This document shows, piece after piece, positions 1 to 8,658 of a stretch of 64,000 nucleotides of DNA (its first letter is position 1; every line of letters begins with the position of its first letter). This stretch comes from Flavobacterium ardleyense (GTDB lineage Bacteria; Bacteroidota; Bacteroidia; Flavobacteriales; Flavobacteriaceae), in assembly GCF_033547075.1 (NCBI RefSeq), contig NZ_CP137891.1, positions 2,108,001-2,172,000 on the forward strand. The letters run 5' to 3'. The position numbers and the translations under genes were made by a program. The notes beneath the pieces were generated by a model that had not been told where the DNA came from, did no database searches, and saw only the letters and a list, made by a program, of their open reading frames with translations.

Positions 1-2
1 AA

Positions 3-314
3 TGGGGCTCGAGTTTCGAGTTTAGAAATGCCAACCGCCCACAAGAAATCAATTACTTACAATGGAGCCCCTTTAAAAATGGAAGTGAGTATTTTGATCC
101 TTCCAAAAAGGAATTTATGATTAATTATAGAGTTCAAAATATAGAAGGATTGGTTTCAAAATTAGAAAGCAACGGCGTTACCATTGTTGATAAAATCGAA
201 ACTTTCGAATACGGGAAGTTTGTTCATATCATGGACGAAGATGGAAACAAATTAGAGCTTTGGGAGCCTATAGATAGCGTTTTTACCGAAATGGGAGGAG
301 AGAGCACTAAATAA
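3..314 (+). CDS. VOC (glyoxalase/bleomycin-resistance-like) family protein, 5' end outside window
   Basis: The open frame enters from the left edge and ends with TAA at 312-314, so only about the last 103 residues are present. The visible part fits the second half of a VOC-fold protein: an Asn-Tyr-Leu-Gln-Trp-Ser stretch, a Gly-Ser-Glu-Tyr-Phe loop, a beta-alpha unit with LESNGV, and the characteristic C-terminal DEDGNKLELWEP, where the Glu before Leu-Trp is usually a metal ligand. VOC proteins include glyoxalases, dioxygenases and antibiotic-binding proteins. The substrate cannot be told from this fragment. The ATG at 117 is internal to the domain, so it is not the true start. Confidence 0.8.
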   Translation, partial: WGSSFEFRNANRPQEINYLQWSPFKNGSEYFDPSKKEFMINYRVQNIEGLVSKLESNGVTIVDKIETFEYGKFVHIMDEDGNKLELWEPIDSVFTEMGGESTK

Positions 315-543
315 GATTTCGTGCTAGTATTTGTAAATTTGTGCTTTACTATGAAGTATCGGCATTTATAAAGTCGAACATCAAAAGCTATTTTTTTAGA
401 AATAAATTTCAGTAGCGGATTACTGAAGTTTACATGATTTTTCCGAAAGAAAATTAAATTTAGAAGCATTACTACCGTTAGTTTCAATGTAAAGATTAGA
501 ACTTCAGAATGGCTGAAATTACTCTATAAAAATCACTGCATAA

Positions 544-575
544 AAAAAGTCTGACTCTTGCGAATCAGACTTTTT
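544..575 (-). terminator. Intrinsic terminator after the DUF3494 gene
   Basis: A perfect 11-bp stem (AAAAAGTCTGA at 544-554 with TCAGACTTTTT at 565-575) surrounds a 10-nt loop. On the minus strand it is followed by a T run and lies about 75 bp past the stop of the gene ending at 650. The stem is flanked by A and T runs, so it could also stop plus-strand transcripts from the VOC gene. Confidence 0.8.
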
Positions 576-649
576 CAATTATAATCCAGATTGTTTCTTA
601 CTTTATAGATAAAACAAATCATGTCATATTTTGACAGTAAATCAATAGA

Positions 650-2251
650 CTATTTAGCTGACACTAATTTTCCAGTCGATGTAAATCCATTAGCACCTAC
701 GATTTTGTAGAAGTACATTCCCGCAGGAACATTTACATCCATCGTAGTTTCGCTTTGAGTTAAAGTTTGCTTCAAAACCTGAGCTCCAGTCACTGAATAT
801 AAGAACAGTTCGTGATTTCCACCTTCGGTAATTGATACAGATAAAGTGTTTGAAAAAGGGTTTGGATAGAAAGTCCCCGCTAGCTTTGTAGCCTCATTAA
901 CCGGTAATCCCAAACTATTGCAAGCAGGAGTCATTACTGCGGTTACAGTAGCCGTTGTTACAGCACCATTAGTTGTAAGTGCGCGACCTTGCAAGTTTAC
1001 GCCAGTGTATAAGTGTACTGCACCGTTGTTCCCAACGATAGTACCTTTAAATTGTGTGTAATCGTTGATAATTGTTTTACCATCAATTTTCCAAAAAACG
1101 TTTTTTGCTTGTGCACCATTTACAAGTTCAATTTCAGCATAAGTGCTTGTTGAAAAGGCACCACTAATTTTGAAAACAAATACAGCATTAGCATTTCCTT
1201 GCGCATTTAGCGTAAGCTTATTTGTCAAGACAGTTGCTCCGTCCAAGAAGTATGTGTGAGGTGTAAGAACAAGGTTTTGACCTACTGCCGCTGGAAAAAG
1301 CAATTTGATATCTGTAGGAAGTGTATTCAAGTATTGGTAAACAATTCCAAGATCTTGTGCACACTGAGCCGTTGATGAATCTGGAATTGGGTGAATAGTT
1401 CCAGTTACATTTGCTGCTAGAAATCCAGTTGTAGTTCCAACATTAGTTCCCACATCGCCTGTAATATGAGTAACACCAGTGTTGTTAGCTTGACCATTTC
1501 CAGAGAAAATAGTGTAACAACCAACAGATAAAAGTGCAGGTGCAGTAGGACCTGTAAGGACAGCACTTCCACAACCAAGTGGAATTCTAACTGTTCCGCC
1601 GTGAATTGTCACTGCTCCAGTTGTAGAAAGAGCGCGACCTTCAATCTCAGTACCGACATTTAAGATAATTGCTGCATTGTTTGCAATTACATTTCCTTTA
1701 ATTTTTGTGTTTGTTGCCAAATCGACAAGACCTTCAATTTTCCAAAAAACATTGCAGGCAACCGCACCGTTTGTAAGAACAACTTGTGCTGCAGCTCCCG
1801 AAGAAAATGCTCCGCCAATTTTAAAGATAAAAACCGCATTTGGATTTCCTTGACCGTTTAGAGTTAATATGCCATTCAAAGATGCAGGCGCTGTAACGCT
1901 GTAGATTCCTGCGTTTAATGACTGTCCCGAACCCAATAGTGGCGCAATCGTCGCAGTTGGAGTCGCCGAATTTAGCTGATTGTAAGCAACCAGCAATGAT
2001 GCCTGAGCTGCGGCGCTGCTGCCATCCTGATCGTGCATAACACCATCAACATTTCCAAAGGCGGTACTTGAACCATTTTGAGTTCCCACGTTTCCTGTTA
2101 TGTGCGAAGTACCCGTATTGCTTACTGCGCCGTTGGACGAAAATAAGGCAAATGATCCCGCAGCTCCCAAGCTTGGCGCCTGTGCATAACTAGTGGTCGA
2201 AAGTGTGAGCGCAGCAACCATAGTCGCCGCAAAAAGTAGATTTAATTTCAT
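650..2251 (-). CDS. Tandem DUF3494 (ice-binding-like) secreted protein with T9SS sorting domain
   Basis: A 533-residue protein with a Sec signal peptide (about 1-24, ending SYAQ) followed by two homologous beta-solenoid DUF3494 modules (about residues 27-230 and 240-450). Both modules start with a GxFALFS or CYTIFSG-like strand, then NTG.(S/T)HITG(N/D)VGT, and contain the VFFWKI-type motif (NVFWKIEG, NVFWKIDG). The last about 80 residues (FYPNPFSNTL onward, ending GKLVSAK) form a type A T9SS C-terminal sorting domain, so the protein is probably exported through the outer membrane. DUF3494 includes ice-binding proteins and adhesins. Ice binding here is inference. The gene stands alone with its own terminator. 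Confidence 0.92.
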   Translation of the reverse strand: MKLNLLFAATMVAALTLSTTSYAQAPSLGAAGSFALFSSNGAVSNTGTSHITGNVGTQNGSSTAFGNVDGVMHDQDGSSAAAQASLLVAYNQLNSATPTATIAPLLGSGQSLNAGIYSVTAPASLNGILTLNGQGNPNAVFIFKIGGAFSSGAAAQVVLTNGAVACNVFWKIEGLVDLATNTKIKGNVIANNAAIILNVGTEIEGRALSTTGAVTIHGGTVRIPLGCGSAVLTGPTAPALLSVGCYTIFSGNGQANNTGVTHITGDVGTNVGTTTGFLAANVTGTIHPIPDSSTAQCAQDLGIVYQYLNTLPTDIKLLFPAAVGQNLVLTPHTYFLDGATVLTNKLTLNAQGNANAVFVFKISGAFSTSTYAEIELVNGAQAKNVFWKIDGKTIINDYTQFKGTIVGNNGAVHLYTGVNLQGRALTTNGAVTTATVTAVMTPACNSLGLPVNEATKLAGTFYPNPFSNTLSVSITEGGNHELFLYSVTGAQVLKQTLTQSETTMDVNVPAGMYFYKIVGANGFTSTGKLVSAK

Positions 2252-3158
2252 ATAGAATTGGGGGTAGTGTAGGTCGAAATTGTTTCCGACACGGCGAAGG
2301 TGGTGTACAAAAAGACTTATTGATTCTGGCCATTATAAAATAAACTGATAATAATTCGTACTCATAAAATTAATTCGTAAAAATCTCAATGGATAGTGCA
2401 AAGCCAAAATTTAAAGCCAATAATCTTTAATAAGATATAACTTATAAATACTCCAAGACCTTCCATTGTTTTCATTAAAACATCGGCATGTTGGGGCTTT
2501 AAGGCAAGTCATGAAGTTAAGGGGTTTATATGCTGTAGCTAATGATGAGAATAGAATGTGTTCAAGTTTTATAGAGGTAAAATTGGAATTTATTCCGATG
2601 GATATCTCATTTAGGTAGCTGTTGTAGTCTGATTGGGATGAATGATATTGTAGCGTGGGAATTCATGGCGACGTATTGTGGTAAGCGCTAGGGTAATGTA
2701 GTAATGTTGGGATGGTTGATGTTATTACTATACAATATAAAAATGGCCATAACTTGCTTTTAGTTCTCGTAAAATGGCAACTGACGAATTCACGGGGTGA
2801 TGGTCTAATTGTGCTACTGCTTCATTACATGTATATGCAAAATGCAATGTTTTTCTTGGGCGGCTTGCAGCTGCAACTGCGAAACCAATGACATTTTCAA
2901 ATTCGTATTTCAGTACTCGCAGTTGCAGCCACAACCGGGCCATCCACTGTATCTTTGCTGCTAGAAAAACCACACTAGAGAAGAAAACTTCGTGATTGAC
3001 GTCACAAAAGACATTTTCGGTTAGCAGCAAAGGATGCCGTTTCTGTCCCTGCCGCAAATACCAGTTAACAACCAAATAATTGTTCCCACTGGGCGAAACT
3101 TCAAAAATTAATAGACATCAATTATCATGAATCAATATGGATAAAAAGCGAAGATTGG
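2252..3158. other. Non-coding spacer with one structured repeat copy
   Basis: About 900 bp separate two minus-strand genes. The right part (2858-3055) is a copy of the dispersed three-stem repeat described separately. The remainder (2252-2857) is AT-rich and shows no convincing gene or hairpin terminator. The promoter of the DUF3494 gene should lie just right of 2251, but I could not place a clear TTTG/TAnnTTTG pair. The minus-strand open frame at 2728-3075 only reads across the repeat. Confidence 0.6.
2858..3055 (+). repeat. Dispersed three-stem repeat, copy A
   Basis: This copy begins GGGCGGC after a T-rich tract and ends CCCTGCCGC. The outer stem is GCGGC 2860-2864 with GCCGC 3051-3055. 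Hairpin 1 is a perfect 12-bp pairing, CTGCAACTGCGA 2871-2882 with TCGCAGTTGCAG 2917-2928. Hairpin 2 is a perfect 11-bp pairing, CTTTGCTGCTA 2953-2963 with TAGCAGCAAAG 3022-3032. The core between the hairpins (ACCGGGCCATCCACTGTAT) and the tail (GGATGCCGTTTCTGTCCC) recur in the other copies. It lies in a gene-free spacer. Confidence 0.9.
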
Positions 3159-4151
3159 TTATTTTTTTTTCGCTTCTGTGGTTACTCGACCTTCAACATA
3201 ATTTTTCATACTACCTGGTTTTAGACCGAGTTTTCTTTCTGCATTAGCAATAGTTCCACCGTATGTATTTATTGCCCATTTACGTAATTGAATTTTGTAA
3301 TCTCCTAATAACTCTTGGTGAGTTTTATCTTTTTTAAATTCAAAAACACTATAATCATTCCCTAAATTCCCTTGCATCTGCGTTTTTGAGAGAAAGTCGT
3401 TTACTACACTCCTATAAACTTGGTCTTCTAAAGTTTCATCAATTTTTCTACGATCCTTATAATGATAAATTCTGTAATTAAAATACAAACAAGCGATTTT
3501 ATCCAAATCTCTAAATCCTCCTTCAAAGTTTGGTGATTGCACTTCTAAAAACCTTTGCAATTTTGCATTCCGTGGAATGGATGAAAGTGTTTTATATTCA
3601 TTAAGATTCTCGAATTTCATTTTTTTCCATGTTATTTCGAAATCTTTTTGAATGGTTGAGTTGTCTGTTTTATAAGATGGAAATTCAACTATTAATTGGC
3701 TTATTCTATCCCATAAAATTCCTGTCAGACATACTCCATCTGCTCTCAAATCGTCGGCAGATTTATTTGAAGTAAAAACTATCCTTAGATTATATTTATT
3801 TTTAATTCCAAAAGTACCATCTGTAGTTGAGAGTGCTACAAATAGTAACTTTTCAAGTTCTTCATCTAACTCATCAATATCTTCAAAAACGAGAGTTTTA
3901 AATTCATTTTCTTCAAAGAGTTTGTCAAAATCTTCCTTTTTATTAATACTATTGGCTTCAACGAAATTTAATTCTTTTAAACATTTTTCTTCAAGATCAT
4001 CTTTGTAATATTCTTGGAGATCATTAAATACTTTTTCAATAGAATAACGCTTTCCAACACCTCTATCTCCAATCACCATTAAACTAAACATTCCAGGATT
4101 TATTAAAAACACTTTTAACTTATCTAACGAAGATTCTCTATTACTTTCCAT
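3159..4151 (-). CDS. Lone AAA+ ATPase with C-terminal Fis-like helix-turn-helix (NtrC-like regulator)
   Basis: A 330-residue protein with a P-loop GDRGVGK at about residues 28-34, Walker B TLVFEDID at 86-93, a sensor-like FTSNK at 126-130 and an LWDRI segment at 146-150. This order matches the AAA+ domain of sigma54 activators. The C-terminus (about 295-322, GGTIANAERKLGL...MKNYVEG) fits a Fis-type DNA-binding helix-turn-helix. There is no receiver or sensor domain, and I do not see a GAFTGA loop, so classical sigma54 activation is doubtful. It is divergent from the peptide-modification cluster and shares a palindrome-bearing promoter region with it, so it is a plausible regulator of that cluster (inference). 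Confidence 0.7.
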   Translation of the reverse strand: MESNRESSLDKLKVFLINPGMFSLMVIGDRGVGKRYSIEKVFNDLQEYYKDDLEEKCLKELNFVEANSINKKEDFDKLFEENEFKTLVFEDIDELDEELEKLLFVALSTTDGTFGIKNKYNLRIVFTSNKSADDLRADGVCLTGILWDRISQLIVEFPSYKTDNSTIQKDFEITWKKMKFENLNEYKTLSSIPRNAKLQRFLEVQSPNFEGGFRDLDKIACLYFNYRIYHYKDRRKIDETLEDQVYRSVVNDFLSKTQMQGNLGNDYSVFEFKKDKTHQELLGDYKIQLRKWAINTYGGTIANAERKLGLKPGSMKNYVEGRVTTEAKKK

Positions 4152-4166
4152 ACATCAATTTATAAT

Positions 4167-4180
4167 GTCAAAATTTTGAC
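4167..4180. promoter_or_regulatory. Perfect palindrome in the divergent promoter region (operator candidate)
   Basis: GTCAAAATTTTGAC is a 14-bp perfect palindrome between the divergent AAA+ gene (start 4151) and the DUF4258-like gene (start 4262). On the minus strand, a TTTG then 17 bp then TAAATTG arrangement overlaps it, resembling the Bacteroidota -33/-7 promoter. A dimeric regulator bound here could control both directions. This is inferred from position only. Confidence 0.45.
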
Positions 4181-4261
4181 AAATTTACGGTAAAAATTTG
4201 ATAGCTGTAAAAGTAAATAGTTTTGTTTTTACTTTTACTTCAACAAATAAAAACGGCCATT

Positions 4262-4561
4262 ATGACAAGTGAAATACTAAGTTTCACAAATACAGACCAC
4301 TTTTTGTATAGACAATGGGACAGAAAAATTGACGACTTACTACTAGGTAAAATTTTACCATACGTGAGTTATAGAAAAAATCAAAAAGAAGTAACTATCG
4401 CTTTTTCATCATTTTTAAAAAGCAATAGGATAAAAAGTAAAAATAACAACTGTTTAATTCTAATTACAAGAGGCGATGTCATACTAACTTGTTATTGGTG
4501 CAATGATCCAGAATATTTATATAACAGAGATAAAAATACTAATTTTCAAATATTTAATTAA
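4262..4561 (+). CDS. Small DUF4258-like protein (99 aa)
   Basis: I chose the ATG at 4262 over an upstream TTG at 4223, because the family-like part starts right after it. Residues about 10-25 contain H-F-L-Y-R-Q-W-D-R-K-I, resembling the H...R...R.I helix of DUF4258/BrnT-like RNase-fold proteins. The later strand CLILITRGDVILTCYW resembles the family's final beta hairpin. Function is unknown. It is the first gene rightward from the operator region and precedes two short peptides and the radical SAM fusion, so it may be co-transcribed with them. A toxin-like role is possible but not shown. Confidence 0.6.
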   Translation: MTSEILSFTNTDHFLYRQWDRKIDDLLLGKILPYVSYRKNQKEVTIAFSSFLKSNRIKSKNNNCLILITRGDVILTCYWCNDPEYLYNRDKNTNFQIFN

Positions 4562-4581
4562 TTAACTTAAATACTAAAAAA

Positions 4582-4722
4582 ATGACTAAAACAGCAAATC
4601 ACAATTCGGATATTAAAAATCCAAACACTGGAACTTCAGGAACAAATAGAACCTACGATCAAAATCAAGGTAATAGAGGAAAGCAGTTAAATTCAAATCA
4701 GGTAGGAAAAACTAAGAATTAA
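4582..4722 (+). CDS. 46-residue Asn/Gly/Lys-rich peptide (possible precursor)
   Basis: A short frame from ATG 4582 to TAA 4720-4722, 20 bp after the previous stop, with an A-rich leader typical of flavobacterial starts. The product is very hydrophilic, has no Cys and no signal peptide, and contains NPNTGTSGTNRTYDQNQGN. It shares a TG(T/N)S..(N/D)RT pattern with the 27-residue peptide downstream. Small Asn/Gln/Gly-rich proteins of this kind may be widespread in flavobacteria, so it could be an independent gene. Its position before the modification enzymes makes a precursor role possible. Confidence 0.55.
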   Translation: MTKTANHNSDIKNPNTGTSGTNRTYDQNQGNRGKQLNSNQVGKTKN

Positions 4723-4792
4723 TTCATTTAAAATTTTACATTGCGTAAGCCGAAAAGCAAATAGAGTAGGCACAATATTTACATTAAAAATT

Positions 4793-4876
4793 ATGAGCAA
4801 AGGTAAAGATGGCTTGCCAAGCAAAACGGGCAATTCTTCATGTGGAGATAGAACTAATAATCCGCCTAAGAAGTAG
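4793..4876 (+). CDS. 27-residue peptide, candidate RiPP precursor
   Basis: ATG 4793 to TAG 4874-4876 encodes 27 residues: an N-terminal MSKGKDGLPSKTG part and a C-terminal part with a single Cys (SSCGDRTNNPPKK). It lies 72 bp before the glycosyltransferase-radical SAM gene and follows an A-rich leader. Size, hydrophilicity, Ser/Thr/Cys/Asn content and a compact C-terminal block fit a modified-peptide substrate. No homolog can be checked here, and a frame this short could arise by chance. Its location is the main argument. Confidence 0.5.
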   Translation: MSKGKDGLPSKTGNSSCGDRTNNPPKK

Positions 4877-4948
4877 CTATTAAAGAGCTTTAATGTTGAA
4901 GAGGTAACTCTCCTACTTTTTATCAAAAATATTAAATTCAAAAGTATA

Positions 4949-7246
4949 ATGCACATACTTAAAATTATTCACGGCTATCCACCAAACTACAATGCAGGTT
5001 CAGAAGTTTATAGTCAATCTATTTGCAATGAACTTTCAAAAAAGCACAAAGTTTCTATTTTTACGAGAGAAGAAAACCCTTATGCAAAAGATTTTGAAAT
5101 TCGAAGTGAGTCAATAAATGAGAACTTGGATATTTATTATGTGAATAATCCGCACGGAAAAGATGGCTATAAACATTTAGAATTAGATAAAAATTTTGCT
5201 GCATTAATTCGGGAAATTAAGCCTCATGTTGCACATATCGGACATTTAAATCATCTATCAACGGGAATAATTGATGAACTTAATAAGTTAAATATTCCGA
5301 TTATTTTTACGCTACATGACTTTTGGTTGATGTGTCCACGAGGTCAGTTTTTAACGAGAAGTATTGGTAAGGAAAATAATTTTCAATTATGTTCTGGTCA
5401 AGAAGATAAAAAATGTGCTACTAACTGCTATGAAGTTTATTTTAGTGGTAAAGAAGAGGACTTAGAAACTGATACCGACAATTGGAAAAACTGGATTCAA
5501 AACAGAATGAATGAAACCAGAAATATCGTTGACAAAGTAGCGTTATTTATTGCTCCTTCAAACTACTTGAGAGATCGTTTTATAAAAGATTTCAAGATTC
5601 CTGAGGACAAAATAACCTATTTAGATTATGGATTTCCTGTAGAATATTTAACTCAAACCGAAAAATCTGTAGAAATAACAAATTATACTTTTGGCTACAT
5701 TGGAACACATATTCCTTCAAAAGGAATTAATTTATTAATTGAAGCTTTTTCGAAAATTGAAGCGGCAGCTACACTTAAAATATTTGGTAGAGCTAATGGG
5801 CAAAGTACCAATGCGTTAAAACAACTTGCTGAAATATCCATCAATCCAATCGAATTCCATGGTGAATATATTAATCAAAACTTGGCAAATGAAGTTTTTT
5901 CAAACGTCGATTGTATAGTAGTTCCGTCTATTTGGGCCGAAAATTCGCCACTTGTTATTCATGAAGCACAATCATGTAAAATTCCAGTTATAACTGCCGA
6001 TTTTGGAGGGATGAAGGAATATGTAATGCACAAAGAGAATGGATTGTTATTTGAACATAGAAACGCAAATTCACTTCAAGAACAATTAGAATTTGCAATT
6101 AATAATGAAGAAGCAATGAAGCAATTTGGCGATAAAGGATATTTATATACTCCGGAAGGAAATATTCCAGACATTCAAAATCATTGTGAAGAACTGGAAA
6201 GAATTTATAACAAATACGATTATTCAAAAAATTTATGGAGGCTTACAATTGACACGAATCCTGAAGATTGCAATTTGAAATGCATTATGTGTGAAGAGCA
6301 TAGTCCTTACAGTAATTTCATTCCAAATCTATTCAAAGAAACAGGTGTAAAACGAAGAAGAATGAAGTTTGAAACCGTAGAACGTATTTTTGAACAAGCT
6401 AAAAAATTAGGTGTTTCTGAAATCATTCCATCCACAATGGGCGAACCTTTATTGTACAAAGAATTTGATAAATTATTCGAATTATCAAAACGCCATAATA
6501 TAAAAATTAACCTCACTACAAACGGAACTTTTCCAAAGAAGACTGTCTTAGAATGGGCGAAGTTGATTGTTCCAAATACGACAGATATTAAAATTAGTTG
6601 GAATGGAGCAACAAGAGAAACAGCTGAAGAAATTATGATTGGTGTTGACTTTGATAAAACAATTTTAAACATCCAAGAATTTATAGCCTATCGAAACTTA
6701 TATTTCCAAGAAACAGGGTATTTCTGCAGGGTAACTTTACAACTAACATTTATGCAGAATAATATGCATGAACTGGCAGATATTATAAAACTTGCTGCTA
6801 AGTTGGGAGTGGATAGAGTCAAAGGCCATCAGCTTTGGACACATTTCGAGGAAATCGAATCACTTTCAATGAAATCTTCTCAAAATGGAATCAGCAAATG
6901 GAATCAATATGTAATAGAAGCTTATTTGGCTCAGGAAGAATATAGAAAACCAAATGGAGAAAAGGTGATATTAGAAAACATTATTGCCTTACAGGAAAAT
7001 GAAAAACAAGCTGTTCCTTACGAATACGAATGCCCTTTTTTAACAAAAGAACTTTGGATTTCAGCAACTGGAAAAATATCACCCTGTTGCGCACCTGATA
7101 ACCTAAGAAAAGAATTGGGAGATTTTGGAAATATTGAAGAGTTTTCGGTTGAAGAAGTATTAAATAGCACGATTTACAAAGACCTCGTTGCAAATTATAA
7201 ATCAAAACCATTATGTCAAACCTGTAATATGCGTAAACCCGTATGA
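4949..7246 (+). CDS. Glycosyltransferase (GT4-like) fused to radical SAM/SPASM enzyme
   Basis: A 765-residue two-enzyme fusion. Residues 1-420 are a GT-B glycosyltransferase: N-terminal GYPPNYNAGSE, a Cys-containing insert (C129, C148, C156, C160), and the donor-site E-x7-E at E331/E339 in AENSPLVIHEA. Residues 430-765 are a radical SAM domain with the cluster motif C441-x3-C445-x2-C448, a MGEP segment at 497-500, and a C-terminal SPASM-like cysteine set (C695, C713, C714, C756, C759). SPASM enzymes commonly modify ribosomal peptides. The stop overlaps the next start (ATGA at 7243). I infer glycosylation plus radical modification of one of the upstream peptides. A nucleotide-sugar or other small substrate is the alternative. 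Confidence 0.88.
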   Translation: MHILKIIHGYPPNYNAGSEVYSQSICNELSKKHKVSIFTREENPYAKDFEIRSESINENLDIYYVNNPHGKDGYKHLELDKNFAALIREIKPHVAHIGHLNHLSTGIIDELNKLNIPIIFTLHDFWLMCPRGQFLTRSIGKENNFQLCSGQEDKKCATNCYEVYFSGKEEDLETDTDNWKNWIQNRMNETRNIVDKVALFIAPSNYLRDRFIKDFKIPEDKITYLDYGFPVEYLTQTEKSVEITNYTFGYIGTHIPSKGINLLIEAFSKIEAAATLKIFGRANGQSTNALKQLAEISINPIEFHGEYINQNLANEVFSNVDCIVVPSIWAENSPLVIHEAQSCKIPVITADFGGMKEYVMHKENGLLFEHRNANSLQEQLEFAINNEEAMKQFGDKGYLYTPEGNIPDIQNHCEELERIYNKYDYSKNLWRLTIDTNPEDCNLKCIMCEEHSPYSNFIPNLFKETGVKRRRMKFETVERIFEQAKKLGVSEIIPSTMGEPLLYKEFDKLFELSKRHNIKINLTTNGTFPKKTVLEWAKLIVPNTTDIKISWNGATRETAEEIMIGVDFDKTILNIQEFIAYRNLYFQETGYFCRVTLQLTFMQNNMHELADIIKLAAKLGVDRVKGHQLWTHFEEIESLSMKSSQNGISKWNQYVIEAYLAQEEYRKPNGEKVILENIIALQENEKQAVPYEYECPFLTKELWISATGKISPCCAPDNLRKELGDFGNIEEFSVEEVLNSTIYKDLVANYKSKPLCQTCNMRKPV

Positions 7247-8658
7247 TAGAAATTATAAATAAGTTAAAAGAAATACTGCGTGCAAATAATCAGATAAAAA
7301 CTGCCTTTCTGTATGGTTCGTTTGCTCGAAAAACACCATCTGTCAATTCCGATGTAGATATTGCGACCGTAACAAGTAGTAGCTTTGACGTTGACATGTT
7401 AATAAATGATATAGAATCACAATTTTCAGCTAGTTTACTGAAAGTACTAAAAGTAGAACTTAGAAATAAAATAGTGCTTTATTTCAATGATTTGCCAAAA
7501 GTAGAAATAGCTTTTAGTACTACAATTTTGGAGCATAACCGTAATTATTTAGGGTCAGAAATTCCCATTCAAAATATAGAAAGTAACATACTGTTTGACA
7601 AATCACGAACGGCTATATCTCAACTTCAAGCAATAACTAAAGCTAAAACTGAAATTAATCAATCTGACGTAAATAAGTTGATTGATAAATTTTTATATGA
7701 ATTTGAAAGTTGTTCTAATGCACATCGTCGAAGTGATGGATATCATTTTTATTATTTTTATAATATAGCGCTACATGTTGCTGTTCAATTATACCATTTT
7801 TCAAAAGGAGAAACTAAATATAATTTCCTTCCTAAAAACTTTATAACTGAAGTATTATGCAAAGAAGATCAAAATGATTTTTATGGTATAAAAGGAAGTT
7901 TGTTTTTACCCGAGGCAAATCAACAAAAAAGAAAATTACTTGATTTTTTCTACAAATCCCTCAATGATTTAAACTCAAAAAGTAAGCTAGATTCTATTAA
8001 ACTTTTTTGCGAAGCGATTTATTCTCGGGATTTTCTGTGGAATTTTAGAGACATCAGCAAACATAATCCTAGAATTAAGAAAGGATTTGTTTACAGAACT
8101 GCAACAATGACATTATTTCAAAATGAATCCTTTTTTACGGACTTTATTCTAGACAAAAAGATTGGTTCTATTATAGATTTAAGAGCCGACCGAGAAGTTC
8201 TTGCAGATAACTATACCGCTTCAAACTTGGATAGATTTAACTATATCCATGCGCCTTTTGACCCATGGAATCAATCTATTGACTTTCAAGCAAATTATCA
8301 TCAAGGTTCCAATATCGAGATTGCTTATCGATTTTTTGCTTTAGAATGTAAAATGTCAATCAAAACATCATTAGAAGCAATACTAAATGAACAGCACGCA
8401 GCAGCGATACATTGTCATGCAGGAAAGGACAGAACAGGTATTATAATTTCGATGCTTCATTTACTTTCAGGAGCTGACATAGCAACAGTCTACAGTGATT
8501 ATTTGGCAACTGAAATGGATACTAAGAAGGAATTTTTAGATATTATTTTAAATATTATCCACCAAGAAGGCGGAATCGAAAACTACCTCCTTACATGCAA
8601 TTTAACAAGAAATCAAATCAGTGACCTAAAAGTTAAAATCACAAATGCTAATAACTAA
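7243..8658 (+). CDS. Nucleotidyltransferase fused to tyrosine-phosphatase-like domain
   Basis: A 471-residue fusion. Residues 20-110 carry a minimal nucleotidyltransferase core (GSFARKTPSVNSDVDI, with D37 and D39 as metal ligands and a possible third acid in VEIAF at 88). Residues about 120-260 are helical, like the accessory domain of aminoglycoside-type nucleotidyltransferases. Residues about 265-471 resemble Y_phosphatase3: VYRTATM, DLRADREV, and the active-site loop HCHAGKDRTG with C391 and R397. The same chain could add a nucleotide to a substrate and remove a phosphate. It overlaps the previous gene by 4 bp and the next by 14 bp, so all are probably translated from one mRNA. The target is unknown. 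Confidence 0.85.
   Translation: MIEIINKLKEILRANNQIKTAFLYGSFARKTPSVNSDVDIATVTSSSFDVDMLINDIESQFSASLLKVLKVELRNKIVLYFNDLPKVEIAFSTTILEHNRNYLGSEIPIQNIESNILFDKSRTAISQLQAITKAKTEINQSDVNKLIDKFLYEFESCSNAHRRSDGYHFYYFYNIALHVAVQLYHFSKGETKYNFLPKNFITEVLCKEDQNDFYGIKGSLFLPEANQQKRKLLDFFYKSLNDLNSKSKLDSIKLFCEAIYSRDFLWNFRDISKHNPRIKKGFVYRTATMTLFQNESFFTDFILDKKIGSIIDLRADREVLADNYTASNLDRFNYIHAPFDPWNQSIDFQANYHQGSNIEIAYRFFALECKMSIKTSLEAILNEQHAAAIHCHAGKDRTGIIISMLHLLSGADIATVYSDYLATEMDTKKEFLDIILNIIHQEGGIENYLLTCNLTRNQISDLKVKITNANN

Noticed and set aside
224..487. 87-codon minus-strand frame at the left edge
   Set aside because: It overlaps the VOC gene on the opposite strand and has no coding character of its own.
2728..3075. 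115-codon minus-strand frame
   Set aside because: It reads across repeat copy A, its sequence follows the repeat's stems, and similar frames appear over other copies. It has no independent gene features.
3159..4561. Toxin-antitoxin pair (AAA+ protein with DUF4258-like protein)
   Set aside because: The two genes are divergent, not co-transcribed, and the AAA+ protein looks like a regulator. The DUF4258 similarity alone is too weak for a toxin call.
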